Source: Afipia sp.
Lineage (GTDB): Bacteria > Pseudomonadota > Alphaproteobacteria > Rhizobiales > Xanthobacteraceae
NCBI GenBank assembly: GCA_017474385.1
Contig: JAFVHU010000060.1
Span: 1 to 44,921 of the forward strand
Length of the DNA stretch: 44,921 nt
Reading direction: 5' to 3'
Shown here: one piece after another, positions 16,995-24,783 of the stretch
Layout of the letters: the number at the start of each line of letters is the position of its first letter
Position numbering within the stretch: position 1 is the first letter of the stretch
Notes under the pieces: generated by a model
The model's input: the letters and a program-made list of their open reading frames with translations, nothing else
The model's database searches: none
What the model was told of the DNA's origin: nothing
Made by a program: the position numbers and the translations under genes

Positions 16995-17396
16995 TTATTT
17001 TTTACGGGCACTTAATGCGTCCAGAGTTAACGGTGTGAAGTCGCCTGGTTGCGGATCGCTACCCGGCTTACCGTTGAAGCGGAGCAATCCTTTATTGGTA
17101 GAGACGATATCGCCCTGCTGAAGGCTCTGGTCATTCATAACGGTCGACGATGCTTCCTCGGCAACTTTCTCGGCGGAGCGGTCCGGACGCTGCAGCTTTC
17201 CTGATTTTGCCAGAGCAATGAATTCGCGGGCGCGCAGCTTCGCCTGGTTAACGCGCTCCCTCCACTCATCGCGTGTCAACGTCTCGGCTTCGATCCGCAA
17301 GCTTTCGGCGTCGGTTTGAGCATCTGACGCCGTGCACAAGCTGATCAATGCAGCAGCGATTGCGCAGACGGTTAGAGCCGTTGTGAAAACGCGCAT
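16995..17396 (-). CDS. Secreted hypothetical protein
   Basis: 133 residues from the ATG at 17396, chosen because it places a normal signal peptide (MRVFTTALTVCAIAAALISL, cleavage likely after the following CTASDA) at the start; the open frame runs up to 17531. The mature part is helical and charged, then has a short strand-rich end (GDIVSTNKGLLRFNG). No family recognised. It is divergent from the 17548 gene, with 151 bases between starts. Confidence 0.65.
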   Translation of the reverse strand: MRVFTTALTVCAIAAALISLCTASDAQTDAESLRIEAETLTRDEWRERVNQAKLRAREFIALAKSGKLQRPDRSAEKVAEEASSTVMNDQSLQQGDIVSTNKGLLRFNGKPGSDPQPGDFTPLTLDALSARKK

Positions 17397-17547
17397 AAGA
17401 TCAAATCGTCCGAGTCCGTTGGGATAATAGACGGGGTCAGGAACGGAAATTAAAGATGGTTTCGCAGACAATACCTCTCGCCTTTTGGCGCCGCGATTGA
17501 CAAAGAACCGAAGGAAACTGAGAGTCGTCAAAGTAGCGAGGTGGCGA

Positions 17548-19329
17548 ATGTTGTCACGTAGATCGTTTCTCTATGCCTCGACGGCACTCTTGGCGTCGTC
17601 CCGATTGGCGCAGGCCAATCCTGTAGCAGGGTCGGCCGTACTTTTCGATCTCGATTTTACGGACTCAAAGTCGCGCTCTGAGCACGCGAAGGTTGTCAGT
17701 GGAGCGCTTCGTTATGTTGACCACGAGGTCTTTGGTGATGCTGCCGGTATCATCATCGAAGATGCCGCTGTTAATGGCGTTCAGGATGCCAGCTATGCCA
17801 ACGTCGGTAATGTGCCGGAGGGTTGGCTCATGCCATCGCAATTCGTCGTGCCCATGCCGTCGGTTGTGTCGTTCTCCAGGCGGGGAGCAGGCGAGGGATC
17901 TTTGCGGATTCAGGGCGCAGGCGCAGGCGATTTTTACATCACGCTCGGTTCCGGAAGGTTTTTTCCGATAACGAGCGGTGAGCCGGTCACTGGTTCTCTG
18001 GCGACACGGTTCGCCGGCGGCTCGCTGGCGAACATAAAGAGCGTCGGATTGCTGGTGATCGAAAACGACGCGCGCGGGCATGTGGCGAACGCCTCGCCCT
18101 CCGTTGCAGAAATCCAGCAGCTTCAATCCGATAAGCCGTGGTGGGCTCAGGTTTCGATCGTGGCTGGCGACTATCGTTTCGCCAATCTCGCAATGAAGAT
18201 TGTGACGACGGGCCCATTCGATGTCGTTCTCGATATCGACAAAGCTCAGCTTGAGAAGCGTACCTTTCGTTCGACATTTTGCGGCGCGTCTCGGCCGGCG
18301 GATGAAGCCAGGCTGAACGCGGAATCCGCGGAAAAGTATCTTGCCGGCAACCGCTCTGTCGTAATCACCGCTGATGCTCCACGTGTTCGGATGAATGCGT
18401 CATTGTGGGGGGAGTTTCGCGACAAGGACAATTTTATCGAATTGCAGCTTCGCGGCCACGTCCTTTATGCATGTTGTACTTCGGGCGGTGCGGGTTCGGA
18501 AATGAAGCTGGGCGTGCTTCCGCCGCTGATGCGATTTTCGGTTGTGCTTACGATCGCTGAAGGAATGCTCACTGCCTCGCTCAACGGCAAGCCGGTAAAG
18601 ATGATAAAAAGGAATGTCCCTTCAGACCTCAGAAGCGTCGATTTGGGCAACGGCACTTTGGGCAGATGGAACTCGACCATCAGGCGGATAACGATTTTCA
18701 GCGGGATAGTTTTCGATGCCGCTCTTGAGAGCCGTCGCGATCAGGTGTTCTTTGACGACTTTGACAGGCCGGACAGCTCGTCACTGGGCCGCTCTCCGAC
18801 AGGTCAATCGATCACCAAGTCCGGCAGTATCGATACCAAAATAGTATCCGGCAAATGGGTCGCGAATAATGGCGGGTTAGGATTAGTCTTCGCCGCATAT
18901 GGCAAGGTTACACTGCCGAACGAACCGCGCTTCATGGGTATGGTCGCGGTATGGACAAGCGGCACCTCGGGCGGGGCGGCAGGGCTGATTGCCGCCACTA
19001 ATAATCTGACGGATCCCACCGATGCCCTTCACACGATCGTAGGCGATGCAAAGGAGATATTTCAGACCATTACGAGATCCAAGGTGGATGAAGCCTTCGC
19101 GTCATTTATTTATCCCAGCGCCATGAATCGTGATGGCGTTACCCCGTATGGCGCTGCACGGCTCTTCAACGCGCGCGAGAACGCGGTCGTTTTTGTTGGG
19201 CCGCAAGGGGACCTGCCGAGGCATGTCAGCCCTGAGTATGGAAAGCGGATCGGAAAGACCGCGGTGTTTGAACATTTCTGGCAACTGACCCAGTGCCGGC
19301 CGGAGTTCCTGGCTGTTGCAGCATCGTAA
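17548..19329 (+). CDS. Secreted protein with concanavalin-like (LamG-type) domains, probably Tat-exported
   Basis: 593 residues from the ATG at 17548, which has AGGTGG upstream; the frame is open from 17485. The N-terminus MLSRRSFLYASTALLASS has a twin-arginine motif (SRRSFL) and a hydrophobic core. The mature protein is strand-rich with several beta-sandwich-like segments. One near 400-470 (FFDDFDRPDSSSLGRSPTGQ then GKWVANNGG) is the pattern seen in carbohydrate-binding or polysaccharide-acting jelly-roll domains. No catalytic residues can be assigned. It may bind or process the island's polysaccharide. Confidence 0.7.
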   Translation: MLSRRSFLYASTALLASSRLAQANPVAGSAVLFDLDFTDSKSRSEHAKVVSGALRYVDHEVFGDAAGIIIEDAAVNGVQDASYANVGNVPEGWLMPSQFVVPMPSVVSFSRRGAGEGSLRIQGAGAGDFYITLGSGRFFPITSGEPVTGSLATRFAGGSLANIKSVGLLVIENDARGHVANASPSVAEIQQLQSDKPWWAQVSIVAGDYRFANLAMKIVTTGPFDVVLDIDKAQLEKRTFRSTFCGASRPADEARLNAESAEKYLAGNRSVVITADAPRVRMNASLWGEFRDKDNFIELQLRGHVLYACCTSGGAGSEMKLGVLPPLMRFSVVLTIAEGMLTASLNGKPVKMIKRNVPSDLRSVDLGNGTLGRWNSTIRRITIFSGIVFDAALESRRDQVFFDDFDRPDSSSLGRSPTGQSITKSGSIDTKIVSGKWVANNGGLGLVFAAYGKVTLPNEPRFMGMVAVWTSGTSGGAAGLIAATNNLTDPTDALHTIVGDAKEIFQTITRSKVDEAFASFIYPSAMNRDGVTPYGAARLFNARENAVVFVGPQGDLPRHVSPEYGKRIGKTAVFEHFWQLTQCRPEFLAVAAS

Positions 19330-19402
19330 TCGAGGGGTCTTTTCTTTTGTAAATGGCCGCCCATCTATTACACCAGTCCAACGCAATTGCTGGAGAGCGT
19401 TC

Positions 19403-19672
19403 ATGAGAGTTTTTGCCGCTTCGGTTCTCGTGCTTGGTCTGTCGACGTTGATGGCTCAAACCGTCTTGGCGCAGGGTGTTTCGCAGCCGGCGCAAACCGC
19501 GGCTGGCGCCAACCAGCAGCGTCAGAACGGCTATACCGTGGGTCCGGGCTATGCGACGTCGACAAGTCCGGCGACGAACACCTTCCGCAGCCCTTTCAAC
19601 AGTCCGTTTGGGACTTCAGGCTCTTCCGCGCAAACCACGAAGAGCGGATATGCGGGAAATGGTGCGCGCTGA
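19403..19672 (+). CDS. Small secreted protein, Gln/Ser/Gly-rich
   Basis: 89 residues from the ATG at 19403, with GGAG nine bases upstream. A clear signal peptide (MRVFAASVLVLGLSTLMAQ, cleavage near VLAQG) is followed by a low-complexity mature part rich in Gln, Ser, Thr and Gly (NTFRSPFNSPFGTSGSSAQ). It lies 73 bases after the large secreted protein gene, probably on the same transcript. No family recognised. Confidence 0.65.
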   Translation: MRVFAASVLVLGLSTLMAQTVLAQGVSQPAQTAAGANQQRQNGYTVGPGYATSTSPATNTFRSPFNSPFGTSGSSAQTTKSGYAGNGAR

Positions 19673-19673
19673 C

Positions 19674-20165
19674 TTAGTCCGACGCTCGGACCAGGAGCCG
19701 CCTGAACACAGTGACGACCAGAATTCCGCCGCATGCGCCTAGCGTGTCGATGACGAAATCTTCGAGCCTAGCGTGCCGGTCGGTAGAGGAATTTGCGTAA
19801 GTTCGAGCAGCAGCGCAAAAATACTGCACCTGCGAGCAAATATCTGAGCTTTGCGTTCACCCTAAGGCGACTGTGACACCCACCAGCCCAAAGGCCAGCA
19901 AGTGCTCGGGAATTTGACCAAGCCCAGTGAAGGGACGTTCCCGGGCGGGAGCAACGGTGAGAAAAACCACGACAAGAATTGCTGCAAGTGCGCTGGAGCG
20001 CGTCAATGTTAGTTTAACGCGCCTGCTGTCTGACACAATATTGGACGGCACCGATCGGCGCTCCGGCAAATCACAATTGGGCTTCACGAAATCGTTTTTC
20101 ACTCGCAATATCGAGCCGAGCAGGAAGCGATTCTCCCCGGGGGCCTTGATATGACCGCGACGCAA
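19674..20165 (-). pseudogene. VanZ-like membrane protein, frameshifted
   Basis: On the minus strand the parts of a VanZ-type protein are spread over several frames. One frame gives LAAILVVVFLTVAPARERPF through EHLLAFGLVGVTVALG and stops at about 19857. A second gives LRYLLAGAVFL, a third ALLLELTQIPLPTG, and a fourth ARLEDFVIDTLGACGGILVV to TAA at 19674. The order and the LEDFVIDTLGA signature match VanZ, so the gene has at least two or three frameshifts and is not functional. VanZ-like genes often sit in polysaccharide clusters. The true start is unclear (likely near 20018). Confidence 0.75.
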
Positions 20166-20252
20166 GGGGTCTGCCTGGCTATTTTACTACTTACGCCAAG
20201 CGTGCTTTTCGTGAGCTACAATGTCTACAAGCATCGTGGTGTCGATTCTTAA
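20151..20252 (+). CDS. Possible 33-residue membrane peptide
   Basis: A short frame MTATQGVCLAILLLTPSVLF followed by SYNVYKHRGVDS, i.e. one hydrophobic segment and a short basic tail. GGGGG lies about nine bases upstream of the ATG. A perfect hairpin follows two bases after the stop codon, which supports a real transcript end. No family recognised. Confidence 0.35.
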   Translation: MTATQGVCLAILLLTPSVLFVSYNVYKHRGVDS

Positions 20253-20254
20253 AT

Positions 20255-20284
20255 AAGCATCGCTCGCCGAAGCGAGCGATGCTT
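20255..20284. terminator. Perfect 13-base hairpin
   Basis: AAGCATCGCTCGC (20255-20267) pairs exactly with 20272-20284 around a 4-base CGAA loop. It lies between the converging small frame (plus) and the cysteine protease gene (minus). The T tail is weak on both sides, so it could be a terminator or another structured element. Confidence 0.6.
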
Positions 20285-20300
20285 CGTATAATCGACGTGC

Positions 20301-20918
20301 TCAGACGTCCATACTGCGGGACGTTAGTGTTCTCCATGACATCGGATTGCCCGGCAACTGCGCGCGCACCCACTGATAGCGCGACTGAGACCATGGTCGG
20401 ATCGCGCCAGTCAGGCTATCGAGAACGAGGTCACCCTTGTTGGTGCGCACGACTAGAACGAGGTGGTGCTCACCCCAGCTCGTAACGACTTCGCTGAGTA
20501 GAAGCGAATGTGCGGGCCAACCGAGTGCACGCAACTGAGCTCGTTTGGAGACTGCGTAGTCATTGCAGTCTCCCTTCGCTGGATTGATGATCCATTCCTC
20601 GCCGGCGACGCCGCGAAGATTTGGCTGCGGACGAATGGCGACGTTAACCATGCGATTGACGTTCGTGAGCATTGCATATCGCTCGGCGGTCAGCTTGACC
20701 GGACCTCGGCGAAACGCGACGCGCGGTTTGCGGCACTCTTCCGGATAGCGCATGCAGAATTTCACAAAGGCGAGTGGTGCAAGGGTAGGTGTTTGAAATG
20801 CGATTCGCTCACTCGGCAGCGTCAGATTGCGTGGCATGCCGATGATGTTCGCAAATGCGCTCTGTTGAAAGGCCACGAGCATTGCGACGCTCGTGATAAC
20901 TCGGAAAAGTTTGTTCAT
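20301..20918 (-). CDS. Periplasmic transglutaminase-like cysteine protease (BTLCP family, LapG-like)
   Basis: 205 residues with a signal peptide (MNKLFRVITSVAMLVAFQQS, cleavage near AFA-N24). The BTLCP catalytic set is visible: Cys118 in KGDCNDYA, His152 in GEHHLVLVV and Asp167 in LVLDSL, in the same order as LapG. LapG cleaves large surface adhesins and is held in check by the c-di-GMP receptor LapD in Pseudomonas. No adhesin or LapD is in this window, so the substrate is unknown. Its location next to polysaccharide export genes suggests a biofilm or surface role. The start ATG at 20918 fits the signal peptide. Confidence 0.85.
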   Translation of the reverse strand: MNKLFRVITSVAMLVAFQQSAFANIIGMPRNLTLPSERIAFQTPTLAPLAFVKFCMRYPEECRKPRVAFRRGPVKLTAERYAMLTNVNRMVNVAIRPQPNLRGVAGEEWIINPAKGDCNDYAVSKRAQLRALGWPAHSLLLSEVVTSWGEHHLVLVVRTNKGDLVLDSLTGAIRPWSQSRYQWVRAQLPGNPMSWRTLTSRSMDV

Positions 20919-21313
20919 GCCGCCGCTCCCGTTTTCTTGTTGGGAGCACGCTACGAAAAAGCATTTGAAAATTTGTCCGATTTGAACAGGTTGTTTTATT
21001 CAAATGCGGCGCGACCAATATCGAGTTTTTTAACCGTGCTGTTCGCGGTGTGCAGAATCGAGGTCGGCTGATTGGCGGCTCGCTCAGCGTTTGGCTAAGA
21101 CGGGTCATCTTTAGCCAGAGGGCGATTCGTTTGAGGACCAGGCAGGGCGGGGGGAAACGAACCTGCAAACCTCCGTAATCTTACGAGTTATTCCACACCA
21201 GCGGACTCATTCGTTGTGGTATTTTCACAACAGTTCCGGTCATTTTCGCCGAGCAGAGCTCAAAATGTGTGTTGCGACTTAACCGCAGGCCATTCCCCGT
21301 GTACTTCGGTTGT
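20919..21313. promoter_or_regulatory. Divergent intergenic region upstream of the export lipoprotein gene, with a TTGTG-N7-CACAA palindrome
   Basis: 395 bases with no convincing gene. A hyphenated palindrome GTTGTG-N7-CACAAC lies at 21213-21231, about 80 bases before the export gene start, a position suited to a dimeric regulator. The region should also carry the promoter of the divergent protease gene. The regulator is unknown. Confidence 0.4.
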
Positions 21314-22507
21314 ATGGGAACTAAGGATTTTATTAGTCAATTTTTGGGCGGCTCACGCGTGTTATTCGCGGTTCTGGCTTTGGCCGGATGTTCGACGCTG
21401 CCTACGACCGGTCCATACGGCGTGGACGTCAAATCCGAGCAACCTGCGACCCCTGAGAGCCTTCCATACAGCCTGGTTACCGTAACCCCCGACGTGGTGT
21501 CGGTTCTGGCCGACAGCACGGGCCGTATCTCGACCGCCTTTGCCGAGCGCTCTCCGCCCCGGGAAATCCGATTTGGGGTGGGTGACGTCGTCAGCGTCAC
21601 TATTTTCGAAGCAGCCGCCGGCGGTCTTTTCATTCCGATCGAGGCCGGTGTCCGTCCGGGCAACTTCATTGCGCTGCCGAACCAGTCGGTCGACAGCAAG
21701 GGCAACATCTCGGTGCCTTATGCCGGTGCCATCCAGGCCAAAGGCCGAACGCCGGCGGAAGTGCAGCAGTCCATCGTCGATGCGCTGAAAAATCGCGCGA
21801 TCGAGCCGCAGGCGGTCGTCGCCCTGATCGATCAGCGAACCTCACTTATCAGTGTTCTCGGCGAAGTAAATAACCCGGCGCGTTTCCCGGCGAATGCTGC
21901 TGGCGAGCATCTGCTCGACGCCATAACCCGTGCGGGTGGTCCGAAGGGACAGGGCTTCGACACGTGGGTGATGCTGGAGCGCAAAGGAAAGCGGGCGACC
22001 GTGCCGTTTGGCGCACTCGTCTACGAGCCGGCCAACAACGTTTACGTTCATCCGGATGACACGATCTATGTCTACCGCGAACCGCAGACCTTTGTGGCTT
22101 TCGGCGCGACCGGCCAGCAAGGCCAGTTTAATTTCGAAGCGTGGCGCATTTCCGTTGCTGAAGCCGTTGCGAAGGCTGGCGGGTTGAATGACACGCTCGC
22201 CGATCCGACCGCTGTTTTCGTCTATCGCGGCGAAACACGTGAGGTCGCCAAGCGCCTTGGCATCGATATTTCGCGCTTCGATACGCCGATCATCCCGGTC
22301 ATCTATAACTTCAATATGCGCGACCCCGCGACGTACTTCCTGACGCAGAAGATGATGATCCGCAACAAGGATGTGCTCTACACCTCGAATGCACCAGCGG
22401 TTGAAGTCGCGAAATTGCTGAACTACATCCGCCTCATCACGGCGACGGTCAACGATCCGATTGTCGCGGCGTATAACGGTGTAGCCCTGCGTAACCTCGT
22501 CAGGTGA
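21314..22507 (+). CDS. Outer-membrane polysaccharide export lipoprotein (Wza/OPX family)
   Basis: 397 residues from the ATG at 21314. The N-terminus ends in a lipobox LALAGCS (Cys about 26), so the protein is a lipoprotein. The Poly_export domain (IRFGVGDVVSVTIFEA through VDSKGNISVPYAGAIQAKG) is followed by SLBB-type repeats (ISVLGEVNNPARFPAN... and FVAFGATGQQGQFNFE...). OPX proteins form the outer-membrane pore for capsule or exopolysaccharide and work with the PCP/BY-kinase encoded downstream. It starts a plus-strand run of five export-related genes ending at 27818. Confidence 0.92.
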   Translation: MGTKDFISQFLGGSRVLFAVLALAGCSTLPTTGPYGVDVKSEQPATPESLPYSLVTVTPDVVSVLADSTGRISTAFAERSPPREIRFGVGDVVSVTIFEAAAGGLFIPIEAGVRPGNFIALPNQSVDSKGNISVPYAGAIQAKGRTPAEVQQSIVDALKNRAIEPQAVVALIDQRTSLISVLGEVNNPARFPANAAGEHLLDAITRAGGPKGQGFDTWVMLERKGKRATVPFGALVYEPANNVYVHPDDTIYVYREPQTFVAFGATGQQGQFNFEAWRISVAEAVAKAGGLNDTLADPTAVFVYRGETREVAKRLGIDISRFDTPIIPVIYNFNMRDPATYFLTQKMMIRNKDVLYTSNAPAVEVAKLLNYIRLITATVNDPIVAAYNGVALRNLVR

Positions 22508-22512
22508 GCTAG

Positions 22513-23961
22513 ATGCCTTCGGCCGGCTCGAGGCGGAGGTCGTCTTTGCAACAGGCTGCTCGCAGGGAGAGCGCGATCAATTGGCCGGGTGAGCTTCCCT
22601 ATCTCCTGATTTTCGCGATTCTTGCGACCGCGCCGCTTCCGTTCGGTTCAGTGTCGCCGGTCGTCGTCGCGCTTCTGTCGATTGCCGCCGGAGGCGCGAT
22701 TGTCGCATTGGCGTTTCGCGTGCCGTCTCTGCCGTCACCCGGCACTTTGATCACAACTATACTTGTTCTCGTCGCTGCCTACGCCGTGACGGCTTATCTG
22801 CAACTCCTCCCGCGTTCGCCAGGTGACCCTCTGGCGCATCCGATCTGGAGCGAAGCGCAGGATCTGCTCGGCTTTCCTCTCGACGCCAGCGCGTCCATCG
22901 CGCGCAATCAACCGATATTTGCTGTCGGCACGCCGCTGCTCGTGTTGCTGCTGTTTATCGGCGGATATTGCTGCGGAGCGGAAGACGTTTACGCGCAGCG
23001 CCTGCTTCAGGTCATCGCTTGGGCCGGAGGTCTCTATGCGATCCTCAGCATCGTGCTTTTCATCCTCGAGCCGAGCATGGTCCTATGGCGTCAAAAGATC
23101 GCCTATCTATCTTCGCTGACCGGACCATTCACCAATCGGAATACGGCTGCCGTCTATTTTGGATCATGTGCAGCGATCTGGATGCTGCTTTTTTTCAAGA
23201 AAGCTATCGCAACCGGTAGGTCTCGGCGCTCGCGGCGCCGGGGAGGTTCGGCGCGGTCTACGATCAAGCTGCGCAGAGCAATACCCGAAATGTTTTTTTT
23301 CTTCGCTTGTATAGCTGCGGTGCTTCTTACCGGATCGCGTGCGGGTGCCGGCTCGGTTGCCGTCGGTCTTTTGCTTACCTTCATCATCTGCCTGAATAAA
23401 ACTCTGTCACGGCGAATACGCAAATGGCTGATGCTCGGCGGCGGCGTGTTCGTCATTCTTATGATTTATCAGATTGCGGGCAGTGGTATCGGCGAGCGGC
23501 TGCAGACCGAGGGCGTTGCGGGCGGGGGGCGTGCGGAAGGTGTGCGCTCAGTCATCGAAATGATAAGCGCCTCGCCGTGGCTCGGAACCGGCCTGGGCAC
23601 CTTTGTGTATGGTTTTGCGTCTTATCGCAGCCCGCTAATTTCGGGGTGGGGGGTATGGGACAAGGCGCACAGTGTGTTGCTTGAAATTGCAGCAGAGGGC
23701 GGTGTGTTGCTCGCGGCAGCCGTTCTCATTGCGTGGATAGCTGCGATAGCATTGCTCGTTCGAGCGTTGAGAAAGGCTGAAAAACCCAGTGATTCAATCA
23801 TTGCGGCACTCGGCGTCTGCGTCATTGCCTTGTTGCATTCGCTCGTCGATTTCTCGCTGCAAATACCGGCCTACGGGATTACTGTATCGTCATTGATGGG
23901 GGCGGGACTCGCGCAGGCGCTCAAAACTCCGGATTCCGGCCCAAAACCCGTTAACCCTTAA
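22513..23961 (+). CDS. O-antigen ligase/Wzy-type polysaccharide polymerase
   Basis: 482 residues with about ten to twelve membrane segments. Family marks are TGPFTNRNTAAVYFG, TGSRAGAG, the large loop with SPWLGTGLGTF and AHSVLLEIAAEGG, typical of the O-antigen ligase (Wzy_C) superfamily. In this setting it most likely polymerises lipid-linked repeat units in the periplasm, though a ligase role cannot be excluded. It starts five bases after the OPX gene. A second Wzy-like gene lies at 29996-31339. Confidence 0.85.
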   Translation: MPSAGSRRRSSLQQAARRESAINWPGELPYLLIFAILATAPLPFGSVSPVVVALLSIAAGGAIVALAFRVPSLPSPGTLITTILVLVAAYAVTAYLQLLPRSPGDPLAHPIWSEAQDLLGFPLDASASIARNQPIFAVGTPLLVLLLFIGGYCCGAEDVYAQRLLQVIAWAGGLYAILSIVLFILEPSMVLWRQKIAYLSSLTGPFTNRNTAAVYFGSCAAIWMLLFFKKAIATGRSRRSRRRGGSARSTIKLRRAIPEMFFFFACIAAVLLTGSRAGAGSVAVGLLLTFIICLNKTLSRRIRKWLMLGGGVFVILMIYQIAGSGIGERLQTEGVAGGGRAEGVRSVIEMISASPWLGTGLGTFVYGFASYRSPLISGWGVWDKAHSVLLEIAAEGGVLLAAAVLIAWIAAIALLVRALRKAEKPSDSIIAALGVCVIALLHSLVDFSLQIPAYGITVSSLMGAGLAQALKTPDSGPKPVNP

Positions 23962-24016
23962 GGTGTCTGCCCCAAACCCGGCGCCCTTCAGGCGTTGATA
24001 CCCCAGGGGCAAAGTG

Positions 24017-24031
24017 TTAAAAATCATTTAA
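24017..24031 (+). promoter_or_regulatory. Exact TTAA-N7-TTAA (CtrA-type) site
   Basis: TTAA (24017-24020), seven bases, TTAA (24028-24031): a perfect match to the full CtrA consensus, 21 bases before the start codon of the glycine-rich secreted protein. It overlaps the leader, so it might repress as well as activate. One chance match in a 45-kb window would not be surprising. Confidence 0.4.
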
Positions 24032-24052
24032 TTTTTAGGAAAGGCGTATGCC

Positions 24053-24694
24053 ATGAATTTCAAATCGAGTTTTTCAGTGAGTGGAAAAGGCGCCGTTTTG
24101 GCCACTGCCATTTTTCTCGCTTCCGTTTCTGTTCAGCCGAGCTTCGCGCAGCGCAGCGGTACCTCTCAAGCACAAGTGTCGTCGTTCCTCAGCAATCCTG
24201 GGGAACTGCTCGGGAGATCGCCTAACGGAGGGGCAGACTTCGTTTCCGGCGTGCGCGATCTGGTTACGGCAGATCCTGCGACACTTCAGCCCATTCTACA
24301 GTTGCTGGCGAATGCCAATAAGAGCCAAAGGTCGGCGATTGGCGCGGCGCTCGCTCAGGCAGCGAAGATCGTCGTTCGGACTAATCCCGGCCTGGCTGCT
24401 GAGATCCAGAAGGCTGTTCTGGAAACCAAGGATGAAGAAGTCGTTCTTGCCTTTGCTGCCGGATCGGGCGATCGTCCGATCGGCGCCACGGGCGGTGGCG
24501 GCGCCGGGGCTGGCGGTGCGAGCGGCGGTCCAACCGGTACGATCGGTGCAGCCGGCGGCGGCGGCGGCCCTGCTGAAGGTATCGGCGGTAATGGTGTCAA
24601 CACACCGAATTTTTCCTACACTTCGAATGTTGGCGGGTTAACCTCGACACCAAATACTACCACGACCACAATTACGTCTGCGGTCAGTCCCTAA
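24053..24694 (+). CDS. Secreted glycine-rich protein, unknown
   Basis: 213 residues from the ATG at 24053, preceded by AGGAAAGG. A signal peptide (hydrophobic core AVLATAIFLASVSV, cleavage near SFAQ) leads to a helical domain (about 40-135) and then a Gly/Ala/Pro-rich tail (about 140-185) and a Thr-rich end. No family recognised. It lies between the polymerase and the tyrosine kinase, so it probably belongs to the export machinery or is a matrix protein secreted with the polymer. Confidence 0.7.
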   Translation: MNFKSSFSVSGKGAVLATAIFLASVSVQPSFAQRSGTSQAQVSSFLSNPGELLGRSPNGGADFVSGVRDLVTADPATLQPILQLLANANKSQRSAIGAALAQAAKIVVRTNPGLAAEIQKAVLETKDEEVVLAFAAGSGDRPIGATGGGGAGAGGASGGPTGTIGAAGGGGGPAEGIGGNGVNTPNFSYTSNVGGLTSTPNTTTTTITSAVSP

Positions 24695-24783
24695 TAGATT
24701 GATTTCCGGGCACTCCATCATGGATGTCCGGAACGACGCACACAGGCCGCATTTGTGCGCTGGCCGTGAGACATTGGCCTAAC

